NCBI RefSeq assembly: GCF_004794465.1
Contig: NZ_SSDJ01000093.1
Span: 1-64,000 of the forward strand
Origin: Microbacterium sp. K24
GTDB lineage: Bacteria > Actinomycetota > Actinomycetes > Actinomycetales > Microbacteriaceae
Direction: 5' to 3'
DNA length: 64,000 bases
In this document: piece by piece, positions 17,188 through 28,603 of the stretch
How positions within the stretch are numbered: the first letter of the stretch is position 1
How the letters are laid out: each line of letters starts with the position of its first letter
Program-made: the position numbers and the translations under genes
Notes under the pieces: model-generated
The model's input: only the letters and a program-made list of their open reading frames with translations
The model's database searches: none
Told to the model about the DNA's origin: nothing

Positions 17188-17808
17188 ATGGCTGTCCTCT
17201 CCCGCTCCCGGCGCGCGTTCTGGGGCGATGTCCGCTTCCTCGTCGGCATCGCTCTCGTGATCGCGTCCATCACCGGCGTCTGGCTCATCGTCTCCGCCTC
17301 CGACGACGCCGTGCCGGTTCTGCAGGCGAACCGCACGATCACCGAGGGCGAGGCTCTCTCCTCGGGTGACTTCCAGGTCGTCGAGGTCGGACTGGGCGCA
17401 CTCGCCGACGACTATCTGGGTCCGCAGCAGCTCGAACCGGGTCAGGTCGCCGCGCGCACGCTCGAGAAGGGCGAGATCGTGCCGGCTTCGGCGATCGCCG
17501 CCGCGACCGAGAATCGCAGCACCACGATCGTGGTCGAGAGCAGCACCGGCATCCCCGAAGACGTCACGACGGGCACCGTGGTCGAGGTCTGGCACGCACC
17601 GCCGCTCGACGACGGGCGCTCATACGACGTGCCGCGCATCCTCGTCGCCGAGGTGACCGTGCGCTCGGTGGTCGAAGCCGACGGGATGCTGGCCGACGAG
17701 GGCACCGGGATCGAGCTCGTGATCGACCGCGCCGACGTCGCCGACGTCCTCGCCGCCGTCACGGGAGGCTCGTCTCTCTCCGTCGTACCCGTGCGGTCAG
17801 GCTCGTGA
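17188..17808 (+). CDS. SAF-domain membrane protein, CpaB/RcpC-like
   Basis: A 206-residue protein with one N-terminal transmembrane helix (about 16-38, FLVGIALVIASITGVWLIVS) and a SAF domain (about 45-110) of the type found in Flp pilus assembly protein CpaB. CpaB links periplasmic or extracellular pilus parts in Tad systems. Its stop overlaps the next GTG by four bases (GTGA), so it forms a two-gene operon with a CpaE-like ATPase. No other Tad gene is nearby. A role outside pili is possible. Confidence 0.8.
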   Translation: MAVLSRSRRAFWGDVRFLVGIALVIASITGVWLIVSASDDAVPVLQANRTITEGEALSSGDFQVVEVGLGALADDYLGPQQLEPGQVAARTLEKGEIVPASAIAAATENRSTTIVVESSTGIPEDVTTGTVVEVWHAPPLDDGRSYDVPRILVAEVTVRSVVEADGMLADEGTGIELVIDRADVADVLAAVTGGSSLSVVPVRSGS

Positions 17809-19043
17809 CCTCTGTGATCGTGGCGCTCCCCGCACCTCGCGCCGGTGAGCTCGCGGCCGAGCTCGAGGCGGAAGACGTGCGAGTCGTGGCCGTCGTCCGT
17901 CCGGACGCTCCGATCGAACTCGTGCCGGGGATCGAGGCGATCGTGGTCCCTGCGGCGCGCTCCGTGCTCACCTCGGCCCTGATCGCGGCATGCGACCGCG
18001 CCGGCGTGCGCATCGTCACGCTCGGCGGCGCGGAGACCCGCCTGCTCGGTCGGCTCGGGCTCGCGGCGGCCCTCCCCGCCGACGCCGCCGGATGGGAGGT
18101 CGTCGCTGCCCTGACGGCCGAATCCCCGATCCCCGTCGCGCGTTCGACCGAACGGCATCGCGTCATCGCGGTCTGGGGTCCGCAGGGAGCACCGGGTCGA
18201 TCCACCATCGCGATCCAGCTCGCCGTCGAGCTTTCTCGAGCCGGCCGGGGCACCGCTCTCGTGGACGCGGATTCGGTCGCTCCTTCGCTCGCGCTGCTGC
18301 TCGGACTCGGCGACGACTCCCCCGGTCTCGCCGCCGCCTGCCGACGCGCCGAACTCGGGGGCCTCGATGCGGCGGAGCTCACGCGACTGGCCACGACGAT
18401 CTCCACCAGCGCGGGAGACCTCGAGGTCCTCCCGGGCCTCAACCGGCCCAGCCGGTGGCCGGAGCTGTCCTCGATGCGCATGCGCGAGACCCTCCGTGCC
18501 TGTCGCGAGTGGATCGACGACACCGTGGTCGATGTCGGTGCCGCCTTCGACGCCGATGAGGAGGTGACGAGCGACCTGGCAGGACCACGACGGCACGCGG
18601 CGACGTCGGCGACGCTGCAGGAGGCCGATGCCGTCATCGCGGTCGCGTCCGCCGACCCCGTCGGTATCAGCAGGTTCCTGCGCGACCACGCGGAGCTGCG
18701 ACGGCTCGCCACTCCCAGCCCGGTGCTCGTCGTCGTGAACCAGGTGCGGCCCGGCTCTCTGGGGCTCGACGCGCGCGGCCAGGTGCGCCGCACGCTCGAG
18801 CGCTTCGCCGGCATCACCGACGTCGCTTTCGTCCCGTTCGATCAGCGCGCTGCCGACGCCGCGCTGCTCCACGCGCGGCCCATCGCCGACGTCGCGCCGC
18901 GCTCGTCGCTCGTCGCCGCCGTGCGCCGACTCGCCGCGTCGCTCTCCCCCGACGGCGTCGACGTGGCTACTGGCGATAGCTCGCGAGGAAGTTCCCCAGT
19001 CGTTCGACGGCTTCGCTCAGCACTCGCGGCTCGGGAAGTGTGA
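17805..19043 (+). CDS. CpaE/MinD-like P-loop ATPase
   Basis: A 412-residue protein with a receiver-like N-terminal half (about 1-115) lacking an obvious phospho-acceptor pattern. A MinD/ParA-type ATPase domain begins near 120. The deviant Walker A is GPQGAPGRSTIAIQLA, with TALVDADSVAPSLALLLGL after it. CpaE/TadZ ATPases position Tad pilus machinery at the cell pole. It is translationally coupled to the SAF-domain gene. Its last 77 bp run antisense over the 3' end of the aminotransferase gene, so the two are convergent and overlapping. Confidence 0.82.
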   Translation: MTSVIVALPAPRAGELAAELEAEDVRVVAVVRPDAPIELVPGIEAIVVPAARSVLTSALIAACDRAGVRIVTLGGAETRLLGRLGLAAALPADAAGWEVVAALTAESPIPVARSTERHRVIAVWGPQGAPGRSTIAIQLAVELSRAGRGTALVDADSVAPSLALLLGLGDDSPGLAAACRRAELGGLDAAELTRLATTISTSAGDLEVLPGLNRPSRWPELSSMRMRETLRACREWIDDTVVDVGAAFDADEEVTSDLAGPRRHAATSATLQEADAVIAVASADPVGISRFLRDHAELRRLATPSPVLVVVNQVRPGSLGLDARGQVRRTLERFAGITDVAFVPFDQRAADAALLHARPIADVAPRSSLVAAVRRLAASLSPDGVDVATGDSSRGSSPVVRRLRSALAAREV

Positions 19044-20193
19044 CCAGGCGCAGATGGTCGGGCGTCGGCCAGTTGAAGCCGGTGCCCTGCACGAGGAGGA
19101 TGTGCTCCGAGACCAACAGGTCGTACACGAGTTTCGAGTCGTCGCGGATCTCGTGCACGTTCGGGTCGAGTCGGGGGAACGCGTAGAGCGCCCCCTGCGG
19201 CTTGACACAGGACACGCCGGGGATCGCCTCGAGTCCCTCCCACGCGATGTCGCGCTGCTCATGCAGTCGACCCGTCGACGAGATCAGCGCATCGATCGAC
19301 TGCACCCCGGAGAGCGCGGCCTGCACCGCGTGCTGCGCAGGGACGTTCGGGCAGAGCCTCGTGGAGGCGAGCAGGGTGATCCCCTCGAGGAACCCCTTCG
19401 CATGGTCCTGGGGTCCGGTGATGACCATCCACCCCGAGCGGTAGCCGGCGACGCGATAGGTCTTGGACAGGCCGTTGAAGGTGAGGCAGAGCAGGTCGGG
19501 TGCGAGCGTCGCGGTCGGGATGTGCACCGCCCCGTCGAAGAGGATGCGGTCGTAGATCTCATCCGAGAGCAGGAGCAGCTGATGCTCCCGCGCGATCTGC
19601 ACGAGCCCCTCGAGGATCTCGCGCGAGTAGACGACACCCGTGGGGTTGTTCGGGTTGATGATCACCATCGCCTTGGTGCGCGGCGTGATCTTCGAGCGGA
19701 TGTCCTCGAGATCGGGCTGCCACCCGTCATCCTCATCGCAGAGGTAGTGCACGGGGGTGCCGCCGGCGAGGCTCGTCATCGCGGTCCACAGCGGATAGTC
19801 CGGCGCGGGGATGAGAACCTCGTCCCCCTCGTCGAGCAGCGCCTGCATCGTCATCGTGATCAGCTCGGAGACGCCGTTGCCGAGGTAGACGTCGTCGGGA
19901 TCGAAGCGCGGGAAGCCCTCGATCTGCTCGTAGCGGCTCACGACCGCACGGCGGGCGGAGATGATGCCCTTGCTGTCGCTGTACCCGTGCGCCGTCGGAA
20001 GGGCCGCGAGCATGTCGTGCACGATCTGATGAGGGGCGTCGAAGCCGAAGATCGCCGGATTCCCGGTGTTCAGCTTGAGGATCTTATGGCCCTCGGCCTC
20101 CAGCCGCGCCGCCTCGACGAGGGCGTTTCCGCGGATCTCGTACAGGACGTTCTTGAGCTTCGACGACTGGTCGAAGTTGCGCATGGGGGTCAT
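18967..20193 (-). CDS. PLP-dependent aminotransferase, alanine/aspartate type (AlaA/AlaT-like)
   Basis: A 408-residue class I aminotransferase. NPNNPTG, DEIYDRI and the Schiff-base lysine in LSKTYRVAGYRSGW are visible. The N-terminus RGNALVEAARLEAEGHKILKLNTGNP and SKLKNVLYEIRG match the AlaA/AlaT group, which transfers amino groups between alanine and 2-oxoglutarate. The ATG at 20193 follows TAGGCT by six bases (leaderless); a second ATG three codons later is less likely. It is monocistronic, downstream of the secA terminator, and overlaps the CpaE-like gene tail to tail. Confidence 0.9.
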   Translation of the reverse strand: MTPMRNFDQSSKLKNVLYEIRGNALVEAARLEAEGHKILKLNTGNPAIFGFDAPHQIVHDMLAALPTAHGYSDSKGIISARRAVVSRYEQIEGFPRFDPDDVYLGNGVSELITMTMQALLDEGDEVLIPAPDYPLWTAMTSLAGGTPVHYLCDEDDGWQPDLEDIRSKITPRTKAMVIINPNNPTGVVYSREILEGLVQIAREHQLLLLSDEIYDRILFDGAVHIPTATLAPDLLCLTFNGLSKTYRVAGYRSGWMVITGPQDHAKGFLEGITLLASTRLCPNVPAQHAVQAALSGVQSIDALISSTGRLHEQRDIAWEGLEAIPGVSCVKPQGALYAFPRLDPNVHEIRDDSKLVYDLLVSEHILLVQGTGFNWPTPDHLRLVTLPEPRVLSEAVERLGNFLASYRQ

Positions 20194-20199
20194 CGACCA

Positions 20200-20205
20200 A
20201 GCCTA
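20200..20205 (-). promoter_or_regulatory. -10 element for the aminotransferase (leaderless)
   Basis: TAGGCT on the minus strand, six bases before the ATG at 20193. The matching -35 position falls inside the secA terminator stem. Confidence 0.45.
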
Positions 20206-20212
20206 CAGCGAC

Positions 20213-20250
20213 GAAGAGAGGGCCAATCGACACCGATTGGCCCTCTCTTC
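20213..20250 (-). terminator. secA terminator
   Basis: A perfect 17-bp stem (20213-20229 with 20234-20250) and a 4-nt loop, 13 bases beyond the secA stop. Confidence 0.85.
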
Positions 20251-20263
20251 CACCGCTGCGCGG

Positions 20264-23074
<2,811 letters not shown>

Positions 23075-23083
23075 GGATGTCAT

Positions 23084-23090
23084 CTCCCTG
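23084..23090 (-). promoter_or_regulatory. Ribosome binding site that decides the secA start
   Basis: CAGGGAG on the minus strand. It is nine bases from GTG 23074 but directly adjacent to ATG 23083, which favours the GTG. Confidence 0.5.
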
Positions 23091-23210
23091 TCAGTGGGTA
23101 AATCGCCGGCGACCATAAGGCGGTCGCCAGGCATACTTTGCCATGTTACCGGGCTGTGACCTGCACGTCGCCTGCAAGCATGCTCCGCGCGGCGGCCCCG
23201 ATGGTTGCCC

Positions 23211-23231
23211 GGTATCCATATACTCGGTATC
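23211..23231 (+). promoter_or_regulatory. PadR promoter with repeated GGTATC
   Basis: TATACT at 23219-23224 is a good -10 hexamer. It is flanked by two direct GGTATC copies (23211-23216 and 23226-23231), a likely operator for autoregulation. Confidence 0.4.
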
Positions 23232-23262
23232 GCGTTCGACAACACGCCATCGGGAGATCATC

Positions 23263-23865
23263 ATGTCGGTTCGTCAGAGCCTGCTCGCCATCCTCGATCA
23301 GGGCCCCTGCTACGGCTATCAGCTGCGACACGAGTTCGAGCGGCGCACCGGCTCGACCTGGCCGCTCAACGTGGGGCAGATCTACAACACCCTTGAGCGG
23401 CTCGAGCGCGACGGCCTGGTCCGCCGCGGCGACGCGGACGAGCACGGACACGTCTACTGGGAGATCACCGATGCCGGATCGGCCGAGGTGGCGCAGTGGC
23501 TCTCCTCTCCCGTCGTGCGCGCCCAGGCGGCGCGTGATGAGCTGGCGATCAAGCTCGCCGTGGCCGCGACGCTGCCCGGCAACGATGCCGACGCCGCCAT
23601 CCGAACGCAGCGCGAGGCCTCCGCTCGCAAGCTGAAGACGCTCGAGGACTCTCGCCGTCCCGGAGGCGCCGACGACGGCCCTGAGGCGCTGGCGCGGTCG
23701 CTGGTGCTGGAGTCGATGATCTTCGCAGCCGAGGCGGAGGTGCGCTGGCTCGACTTCGCCGCACAGCGTCTCGCGCAGCATCCGCAGCACGCGATGGCTC
23801 TCGAACTCGCCACGGAGCGGCCCAAACGAGGACGCCCGACCACGCGGGTCGCGGTGGTCGCGTGA
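23263..23865 (+). CDS. PadR-family transcriptional regulator
   Basis: A 200-residue regulator. The N-terminal winged helix (about 1-80: LLAILDQGPCYGYQLRHEFERRTG, then QIYNTLERLERDGLV) is typical of PadR. A longer helical C-terminal domain (about 95-180), as in PadR subfamily 1 or Vir-type members, probably dimerises. The start at 23263 has GGGAG eight bases upstream. The Arg/Thr-rich tail RPKRGRPTTR may contact DNA. The gene is divergent from secA. PadR proteins often control adjacent exporters; none lies next to it, so autoregulation through the GGTATC repeats is the visible possibility. Confidence 0.88.
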   Translation: MSVRQSLLAILDQGPCYGYQLRHEFERRTGSTWPLNVGQIYNTLERLERDGLVRRGDADEHGHVYWEITDAGSAEVAQWLSSPVVRAQAARDELAIKLAVAATLPGNDADAAIRTQREASARKLKTLEDSRRPGGADDGPEALARSLVLESMIFAAEAEVRWLDFAAQRLAQHPQHAMALELATERPKRGRPTTRVAVVA

Positions 23866-23927
23866 CGCCCTGAGCGAACCCGGCTCACCCCGAGCGGATG
23901 CTCAGCCACCGTGAGCGCGCAGGAAAC

Positions 23928-23933
23928 TAGGAT
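23928..23933 (+). promoter_or_regulatory. -10 element for the coiled-coil gene (leaderless)
   Basis: TAGGAT, six bases before the ATG at 23940; no Shine-Dalgarno sequence. Confidence 0.45.
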
Positions 23934-23939
23934 CGGATC

Positions 23940-25277
23940 ATGGCTGGAATTTGGGGCAGACGTAAACGCGAACAGGAAGAACTCGCCGCACAGGACGCCG
24001 ATCTGGCGCGTCGCGCCGAGCAGGCTCTGGTCAGTGCCGATGAGAGGATCCGCACGACGTCGGATGAGCTCGCGTTCGCCGAGGCCGAGCTCGGCGAGTC
24101 CCTGACCGCCGACCTGCGCAAGGCTCTGGCTGCCGTGCGCACGCATCTGCGCGAGGCCTTCCAGCTGCACCAGCTGAACCACGACGAGATCCCCGATACG
24201 GCCGAAGAGCTGCGCACCCGCAACGCGCGCATCCTGCAGCTGTGCGACTGGGCTCAGGACCTGCTCGACGAGAAGACGTCGGTGCTCGCCGCGTCCGTCG
24301 CCAAGGTGCGCCGCGCGCCCGAGGTCATCGCCCAGGTGCGAGCGGACGCCGCAGCACTGAGCGCTCGCATCCCTCAGACCAAGGAATCGGTCTCGCGGCT
24401 GTCCGCCCGCTACGCCGAGTCCGCGATGCACCAGATCACCGCCAGCGCCGCCGAAGCCGAGCAGCTCATCGCCTTCGCGACGCACAGCGCCGACATCTCC
24501 GAGCGACGGCGTGCCGCCAAGCAGAACGAGGAGGCCAACCTCGCCCTCGAGACCGCCACCGAGGCCACCCGCCGCGCGTCCGCCCTGCTCGACGCGGTCG
24601 AGGACTTCGAGATCGAGGCGCTGCGCGCGGAGTCCACGCTCGCCGAGGTCGTCGCCGACTCGCGGGGCGATCTGATCGCCGCGCGCAACGCTCCCCCGGC
24701 GCCCGCCGTCGCTGAGGCCGTCACGGCCCTGCAGGCCGCCCTGAGCGCCCTCACCCCGTCGGGTACGCCGAACGATCCCTTCGCGGAGCTGTCGCAACTG
24801 CGCACCGCGAATTCCGCCCTGGATGACGCCATCGCGAAGGCGCGGCACCGCGCAGAGCACCCCCTGCCGAGCATTCCGCAGGTGCAGCATGCGATCGACG
24901 ACGCCGACCGACAGCTCGGCGTGGCCCGCGGACTCATCTCCGGGCATCGCGGCTGGATCGGCGCCGACGCGCGCACGCGTCTCGCCGAAGCCGAGCGGCT
25001 GCGTGTCGACCTCTCCGATCTCCTGCCCGCCGAGGACACGCGCGAGGAGGCCCTCGTGCAGGCCCGGCGCGTGGCTCATCTGGCCTCGGAGGCTCTGCAG
25101 CTCGCACAGCGCGACATCGATTCCTCGCGCCCCGACGATCAGGGCTGGGGCGGCGGAGGCGGCTACGGCGGCGGCGGCTGGGGCGGACGCCCCCGCGGCG
25201 GCGGCGGCGGTGACATCGCGTCCGGCATCCTGGGCGGACTCGTGATCGGCAGCCTCCTCGACGGCATCTTCGACTGA
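23940..25277 (+). CDS. Coiled-coil protein with glycine-rich tail, unknown function
   Basis: A 445-residue protein. Residues 8-395 are almost entirely helical, Ala/Glu/Arg-rich and predicted coiled coil, with a single Cys in ILQLCDW. A Gly/Trp/Tyr-rich segment (about 400-425) leads to a short apolar end, IASGILGGLVIGSLLDGIFD. The helical part plus glycine tail resembles the C-terminal half of actinobacterial TPM-domain proteins, but the TPM domain and signal peptide are missing. It may associate with membrane through the last 20 residues. It is monocistronic and leaderless, lying between padR and a terminator shared with hpf. Confidence 0.75.
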   Translation: MAGIWGRRKREQEELAAQDADLARRAEQALVSADERIRTTSDELAFAEAELGESLTADLRKALAAVRTHLREAFQLHQLNHDEIPDTAEELRTRNARILQLCDWAQDLLDEKTSVLAASVAKVRRAPEVIAQVRADAAALSARIPQTKESVSRLSARYAESAMHQITASAAEAEQLIAFATHSADISERRRAAKQNEEANLALETATEATRRASALLDAVEDFEIEALRAESTLAEVVADSRGDLIAARNAPPAPAVAEAVTALQAALSALTPSGTPNDPFAELSQLRTANSALDDAIAKARHRAEHPLPSIPQVQHAIDDADRQLGVARGLISGHRGWIGADARTRLAEAERLRVDLSDLLPAEDTREEALVQARRVAHLASEALQLAQRDIDSSRPDDQGWGGGGGYGGGGWGGRPRGGGGGDIASGILGGLVIGSLLDGIFD

Positions 25278-25307
25278 GCAGCCTGCTCACCGGAACCCTC
25301 TCCACGA

Positions 25308-25343
25308 CAGAACGGCCCGCCCCTCTCGGGACGGGCCGTTCTG
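25308..25343. terminator. Terminator between the coiled-coil gene and hpf
   Basis: A 12-bp stem CAGAACGGCCCG with its complement, extendable by a bulged CCC/GGG; it serves both convergent genes. Confidence 0.75.
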
Positions 25344-25352
25344 CGTATCAGC

Positions 25353-26009
25353 TCAGGAAGCCAGCGCCTCCGCGGGCGGAGCCTGGGTGCTCAGCGCGAT
25401 CACGCCGTAGTCCCAGCCCTTGCGGCGGTACACGACGCTGGGGTGGTCGGTGCGCACATCGACGAACAGGAAGAAGTCGTGTCCGACCAGCTCCATGCGG
25501 TCGACCGCCTCCTCCACCGTCATCCACTCGGCGTCGAAGCTCTTGGTGCGGATGACGACCGGCGAGTACGACTCGTCGTCGTCGTTCTGCACCGGGATGC
25601 TCCCCGTCGCCACCGCGTGCAGCACGTCGGCCGAGGCCGGCTGCACGTCGATGCCCTCGAGCTCTCCGGTGCCCTTCTCGAAGTGGGCGCCGCGAGGATG
25701 CTGTCGTCCGTCGACCCGCTTCTCCTTGGCGCGTCGCAGCTGCTCGGACATCTTGTCGACCGCGAGATCGAGAGCGACGAACTTGTCACCGTCCGTCGCC
25801 TCTGCGCGAACGACCGGGCCCTTCCCGACGAGCGTCAGCTCGACGGTCTCCTCGGGGACGTGACCGTTGCGGAACACGCGGTGAGTGACCTTCACATCCA
25901 GCCGTTGCGCTCGACTCGCGAGCGTCTCGACCCTGGCGATCTTCTCCTCGACAACGGTTCGGAAGCGATCGGTGATTCCCACTCCGACGCCGACGATGCT
26001 CGTTTCCAT
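25353..26009 (-). CDS. hpf: Long-form ribosome hibernation promoting factor
   Basis: A 218-residue HPF/RaiA protein that dimerises 70S ribosomes into inactive 100S particles in stationary phase. The N-terminal S30AE/RaiA domain covers about 1-100 and ends in VDKMSEQLRRAKEKR. A linker (about 108-155) is followed by the HPF C-terminal dimerisation domain (VRTKSFDAEWMTVEEAVDRMELVG-type; here VIRTKSFDAEWMTVEEAVDR). The start at 26009 has AAGGAG six bases upstream. A good promoter (GTGACA-17-TACGGT) lies about 65 bases upstream. It stands alone between comF and the coiled-coil gene. Confidence 0.95.
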   Translation of the reverse strand: METSIVGVGVGITDRFRTVVEEKIARVETLASRAQRLDVKVTHRVFRNGHVPEETVELTLVGKGPVVRAEATDGDKFVALDLAVDKMSEQLRRAKEKRVDGRQHPRGAHFEKGTGELEGIDVQPASADVLHAVATGSIPVQNDDDESYSPVVIRTKSFDAEWMTVEEAVDRMELVGHDFFLFVDVRTDHPSVVYRRKGWDYGVIALSTQAPPAEALAS

Positions 26010-26071
26010 TGCTGTCTCCTTGTCCCGGTCCTCCCGGCCAAGGGCGGACCGTTGTCGCCTTGTGGTCCCCA

Positions 26072-26100
26072 ACCGTAGTCCGCATGCGAGTCGATGTCAC
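26072..26100 (-). promoter_or_regulatory. hpf promoter
   Basis: On the minus strand, -35 GTGACA (26095-26100), a 17-bp spacer, and -10 TACGGT (26072-26077). It is among the best -35/-10 pairs in the window; predicted leader about 55 nt. Confidence 0.55.
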
Positions 26101-26144
26101 TGGTGACTTTCGTCGTGTCGTCGGTGAGTTCCCGATGAGTCTCC

Positions 26145-26789
26145 TCAGAATCGGGCGCGCCTCGGCGTGGCGGCGAGCGTCACCGCCGAGGCCACTCGGA
26201 AACCTGCCGCACGAAGGGCGCGGGCCGCTTCATCGAGCGTCGCGCCGGTCGTCACCACGTCGTCGACGAGGACGGCGTGCGCCCCTCCGCCGGGCCGACG
26301 CGCGCGCATCGTCGCGTGGACGTTGGCGGCGCGCTCGTGGATGCCGAGGCCACGCTGATCGACCGGCCGCGCGACCAGCGAGAGCACACGCTGGGGAGTG
26401 TATCCCGCTCGACGGACGAGCAGCTCGGGCACGCGGTAGCCCCGGCGGCGGAAGGCGCTGCGCGAAGTGGGGACCGGCACGATCCAGGTCGACGGCGACA
26501 CGGTGGGCGCCAGGACCGCGGCGAGCGCCGCACCGAGGGGACGCGCCAGGTAGGTCTCTCCATCGCTCTTGAGCCGCCGGATGCACCGAGCAGCCACCCC
26601 GTCGTATGCGAGGGCCGCTTCTACGCGCAGACCTGCGGGCGTGACATGCTCACGGGGCTCCGGCACGAGCACCGCGCGGCACGACGGGCACAGCAACTGA
26701 CCGGGGGCGTCGCAGCCGGCGCAGGACGCGGCGAGGAGGAAGGCGGCGATCTCGCCGCCGACGGCTCGGAGAACCGAGGTACTGTTCAT
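26145..26789 (-). CDS. comF: ComF-family phosphoribosyltransferase-like protein
   Basis: A 214-residue ComF/GntX protein. A zinc-finger-like cysteine set near the start (CAGCDAPGQLLCPSC, about 23-37) is followed by a PRTase fold whose PRPP loop reads VLVDDVVTTGATLDEAARAL (about 172-191). ComF is needed for DNA uptake in transformable bacteria, but homologues occur in many that are not known to be competent. It lies about 95 bp downstream of lpqB on the same strand, as around M. tuberculosis Rv3242c-Rv3244c. No other competence gene is in the window. Confidence 0.9.
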   Translation of the reverse strand: MNSTSVLRAVGGEIAAFLLAASCAGCDAPGQLLCPSCRAVLVPEPREHVTPAGLRVEAALAYDGVAARCIRRLKSDGETYLARPLGAALAAVLAPTVSPSTWIVPVPTSRSAFRRRGYRVPELLVRRAGYTPQRVLSLVARPVDQRGLGIHERAANVHATMRARRPGGGAHAVLVDDVVTTGATLDEAARALRAAGFRVASAVTLAATPRRARF

Positions 26790-26884
26790 CCGACGATCCT
26801 GACGGACGCAACCAGCCGATGGGGCTCTGCGGCATCGCCGACAGGGAGAGCGGATCGATCAGTGTTCTGTGCAGGAGAGGTGGA

Positions 26885-28603
26885 TCACTCGCCGGCACGC
26901 GTCGCGAGGACCGAGATGTCCGTCGCGATCTCCCGCCAGGTCGAACCGGCGTGCGCGAAGAGCTGTCCGCCCACCCCGACGACCCGCAGCCCGCCGACGG
27001 TCCGGGCGCCCGCGATCGAGACCGCATCCTCGGGGGCGGCCTCCGCGGTCCCGGGTCCGCCCACCATCTGGGTGACGACCTGCGGCCCCAGCGGGTCGAC
27101 GAGAACGGCCAGGCGCTCGGTGCCGAGCCACGCCAGCCCTGTGGCCGGTGCGGAGATCAGCGAGACCTGCTTCATGTCGCCGAGCTCGAGCGGGATCCCC
27201 GCGGGATCGCGAACGATGGCGGCGACCACCACCCACCGCTGCTGGCCCACCGTCACGACGGCCGCCACCCTGGCGCCGTCGGAGGAGACCCGCAGGTCGG
27301 AGATCGACGAGGCGTTCGGCCAGGCATTCGCCACGTCGTGCTCCACGACGTCACTCCCCCGTGCCTGCAGCGCACCGGGCTCGCCTGCCGGGACGGTCCA
27401 GGTGTAGCCGTAGGGATCGAGCGAGGGTTCGATCAGGCCCGGCCGGGAGTCCAGCTCGTCGAAGGTCCCGTCGCCGATCAGGTACACATGGCCGTCGGCG
27501 AGCTGCGCAGCGGCCAGGGAGTCGTCCGCTGCGACGTCGATCGACACGATCGGCTGATCGATCGCGGCGACGCCGGGGGTGATCCCGGGGATCTCGGTGA
27601 CCTCGTCGCCGACGATCCGCCCGAAGACGCCGTTCTGCACGACGATGGTTCCGACGTCGGGCGGAGTGTCGACGAGTTCGACCACCCCGGCATCCAGAGT
27701 CCGCCCGTCCACCGCGAAGCGCACCTGCGTCACAGAGACTCCGGCGGCCTTCAGCGTCTCCTGCAGCTGCGTGCGCATGCGGGACAGCGTCAGCTGGTCG
27801 AGGCCGACGGCGGGGCGCGTGAGAGCGACCTCGGCGACCTGATCCGTGATCAGCACGGCATCCTGAGCGAGCTGCACGTCGGCGGGGAAGGCGGTCTGCA
27901 CCGCAGGATCGAGCCACGGACTGGGCGCGCCGTCGATGAGCGCCTGGGTGACGGTGGTCGCGGGACTCTGGCGTCGCGGGAACCACCGGACGTCCGGCAC
28001 GAGTCGGGACCACCCGCCGTCGAAGTACTGCAGCGGATAGCCGTCGAAGACGTTCGCGAACCGGGGCTCGTCGATGACGATGCCGTCGGGCGCCTGCGTG
28101 ATGCGCCACTCGCCGTCATCCATCCGCTCCAGGGCGAACATCGTCGGCGATGCGCCGGGCGCCTCCGCGTAGGCACCGGCCTCGTCGACGATCGCGACGA
28201 GGTCCAGCCGCACCTGCACGTCGGCGCTGTCCGCGTCCTCGACCGCGTCCGATGCCACGGAGGAGGTGAGGACGCGTGTCTCGGTGCCGACGTCGATCGA
28301 CACGCCGGCCGCGGGACGCCATGACCGCTGCAGCGAGGGAGCGAGGAACTCGCGAGCGGTCGCCCAGTTGTCGGAGGTCGTGATCCCCGCCTCGAGGAAT
28401 CCCTCGACGATCTCCTGTGGCCCCGCCCCCTGGATAGGTCCCGACGCGACCGGCAGGAAGTCGACGTCCTGGGTCGACTCGCCGAGCACCAGGCCCACCG
28501 CGACGTCGCCGGTGGTCGGCAGGCCCGCGCACGCAGGCAGCAGCAGGGCGGCGACGACCAGCGCGACGCCGCGCAGCATCCGGGACGCTCGGCGCTCAGT
28601 CAT
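26885..28603 (-). CDS. lpqB: Lipoprotein LpqB, MtrAB accessory
   Basis: A 572-residue lipoprotein. The signal peptide ends in a lipobox with Cys25 (LLPACAG). A GerMN-type domain (about 195-320) and a C-terminal beta-propeller-like region (about 330-560) follow. In mycobacteria LpqB interacts with the extracellular part of MtrB and modulates MtrA phosphorylation, and that is the expected role here. Its start overlaps the end of mtrB by eight bases, so all three genes form one operon. Confidence 0.95.
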   Translation of the reverse strand: MTERRASRMLRGVALVVAALLLPACAGLPTTGDVAVGLVLGESTQDVDFLPVASGPIQGAGPQEIVEGFLEAGITTSDNWATAREFLAPSLQRSWRPAAGVSIDVGTETRVLTSSVASDAVEDADSADVQVRLDLVAIVDEAGAYAEAPGASPTMFALERMDDGEWRITQAPDGIVIDEPRFANVFDGYPLQYFDGGWSRLVPDVRWFPRRQSPATTVTQALIDGAPSPWLDPAVQTAFPADVQLAQDAVLITDQVAEVALTRPAVGLDQLTLSRMRTQLQETLKAAGVSVTQVRFAVDGRTLDAGVVELVDTPPDVGTIVVQNGVFGRIVGDEVTEIPGITPGVAAIDQPIVSIDVAADDSLAAAQLADGHVYLIGDGTFDELDSRPGLIEPSLDPYGYTWTVPAGEPGALQARGSDVVEHDVANAWPNASSISDLRVSSDGARVAAVVTVGQQRWVVVAAIVRDPAGIPLELGDMKQVSLISAPATGLAWLGTERLAVLVDPLGPQVVTQMVGGPGTAEAAPEDAVSIAGARTVGGLRVVGVGGQLFAHAGSTWREIATDISVLATRAGE

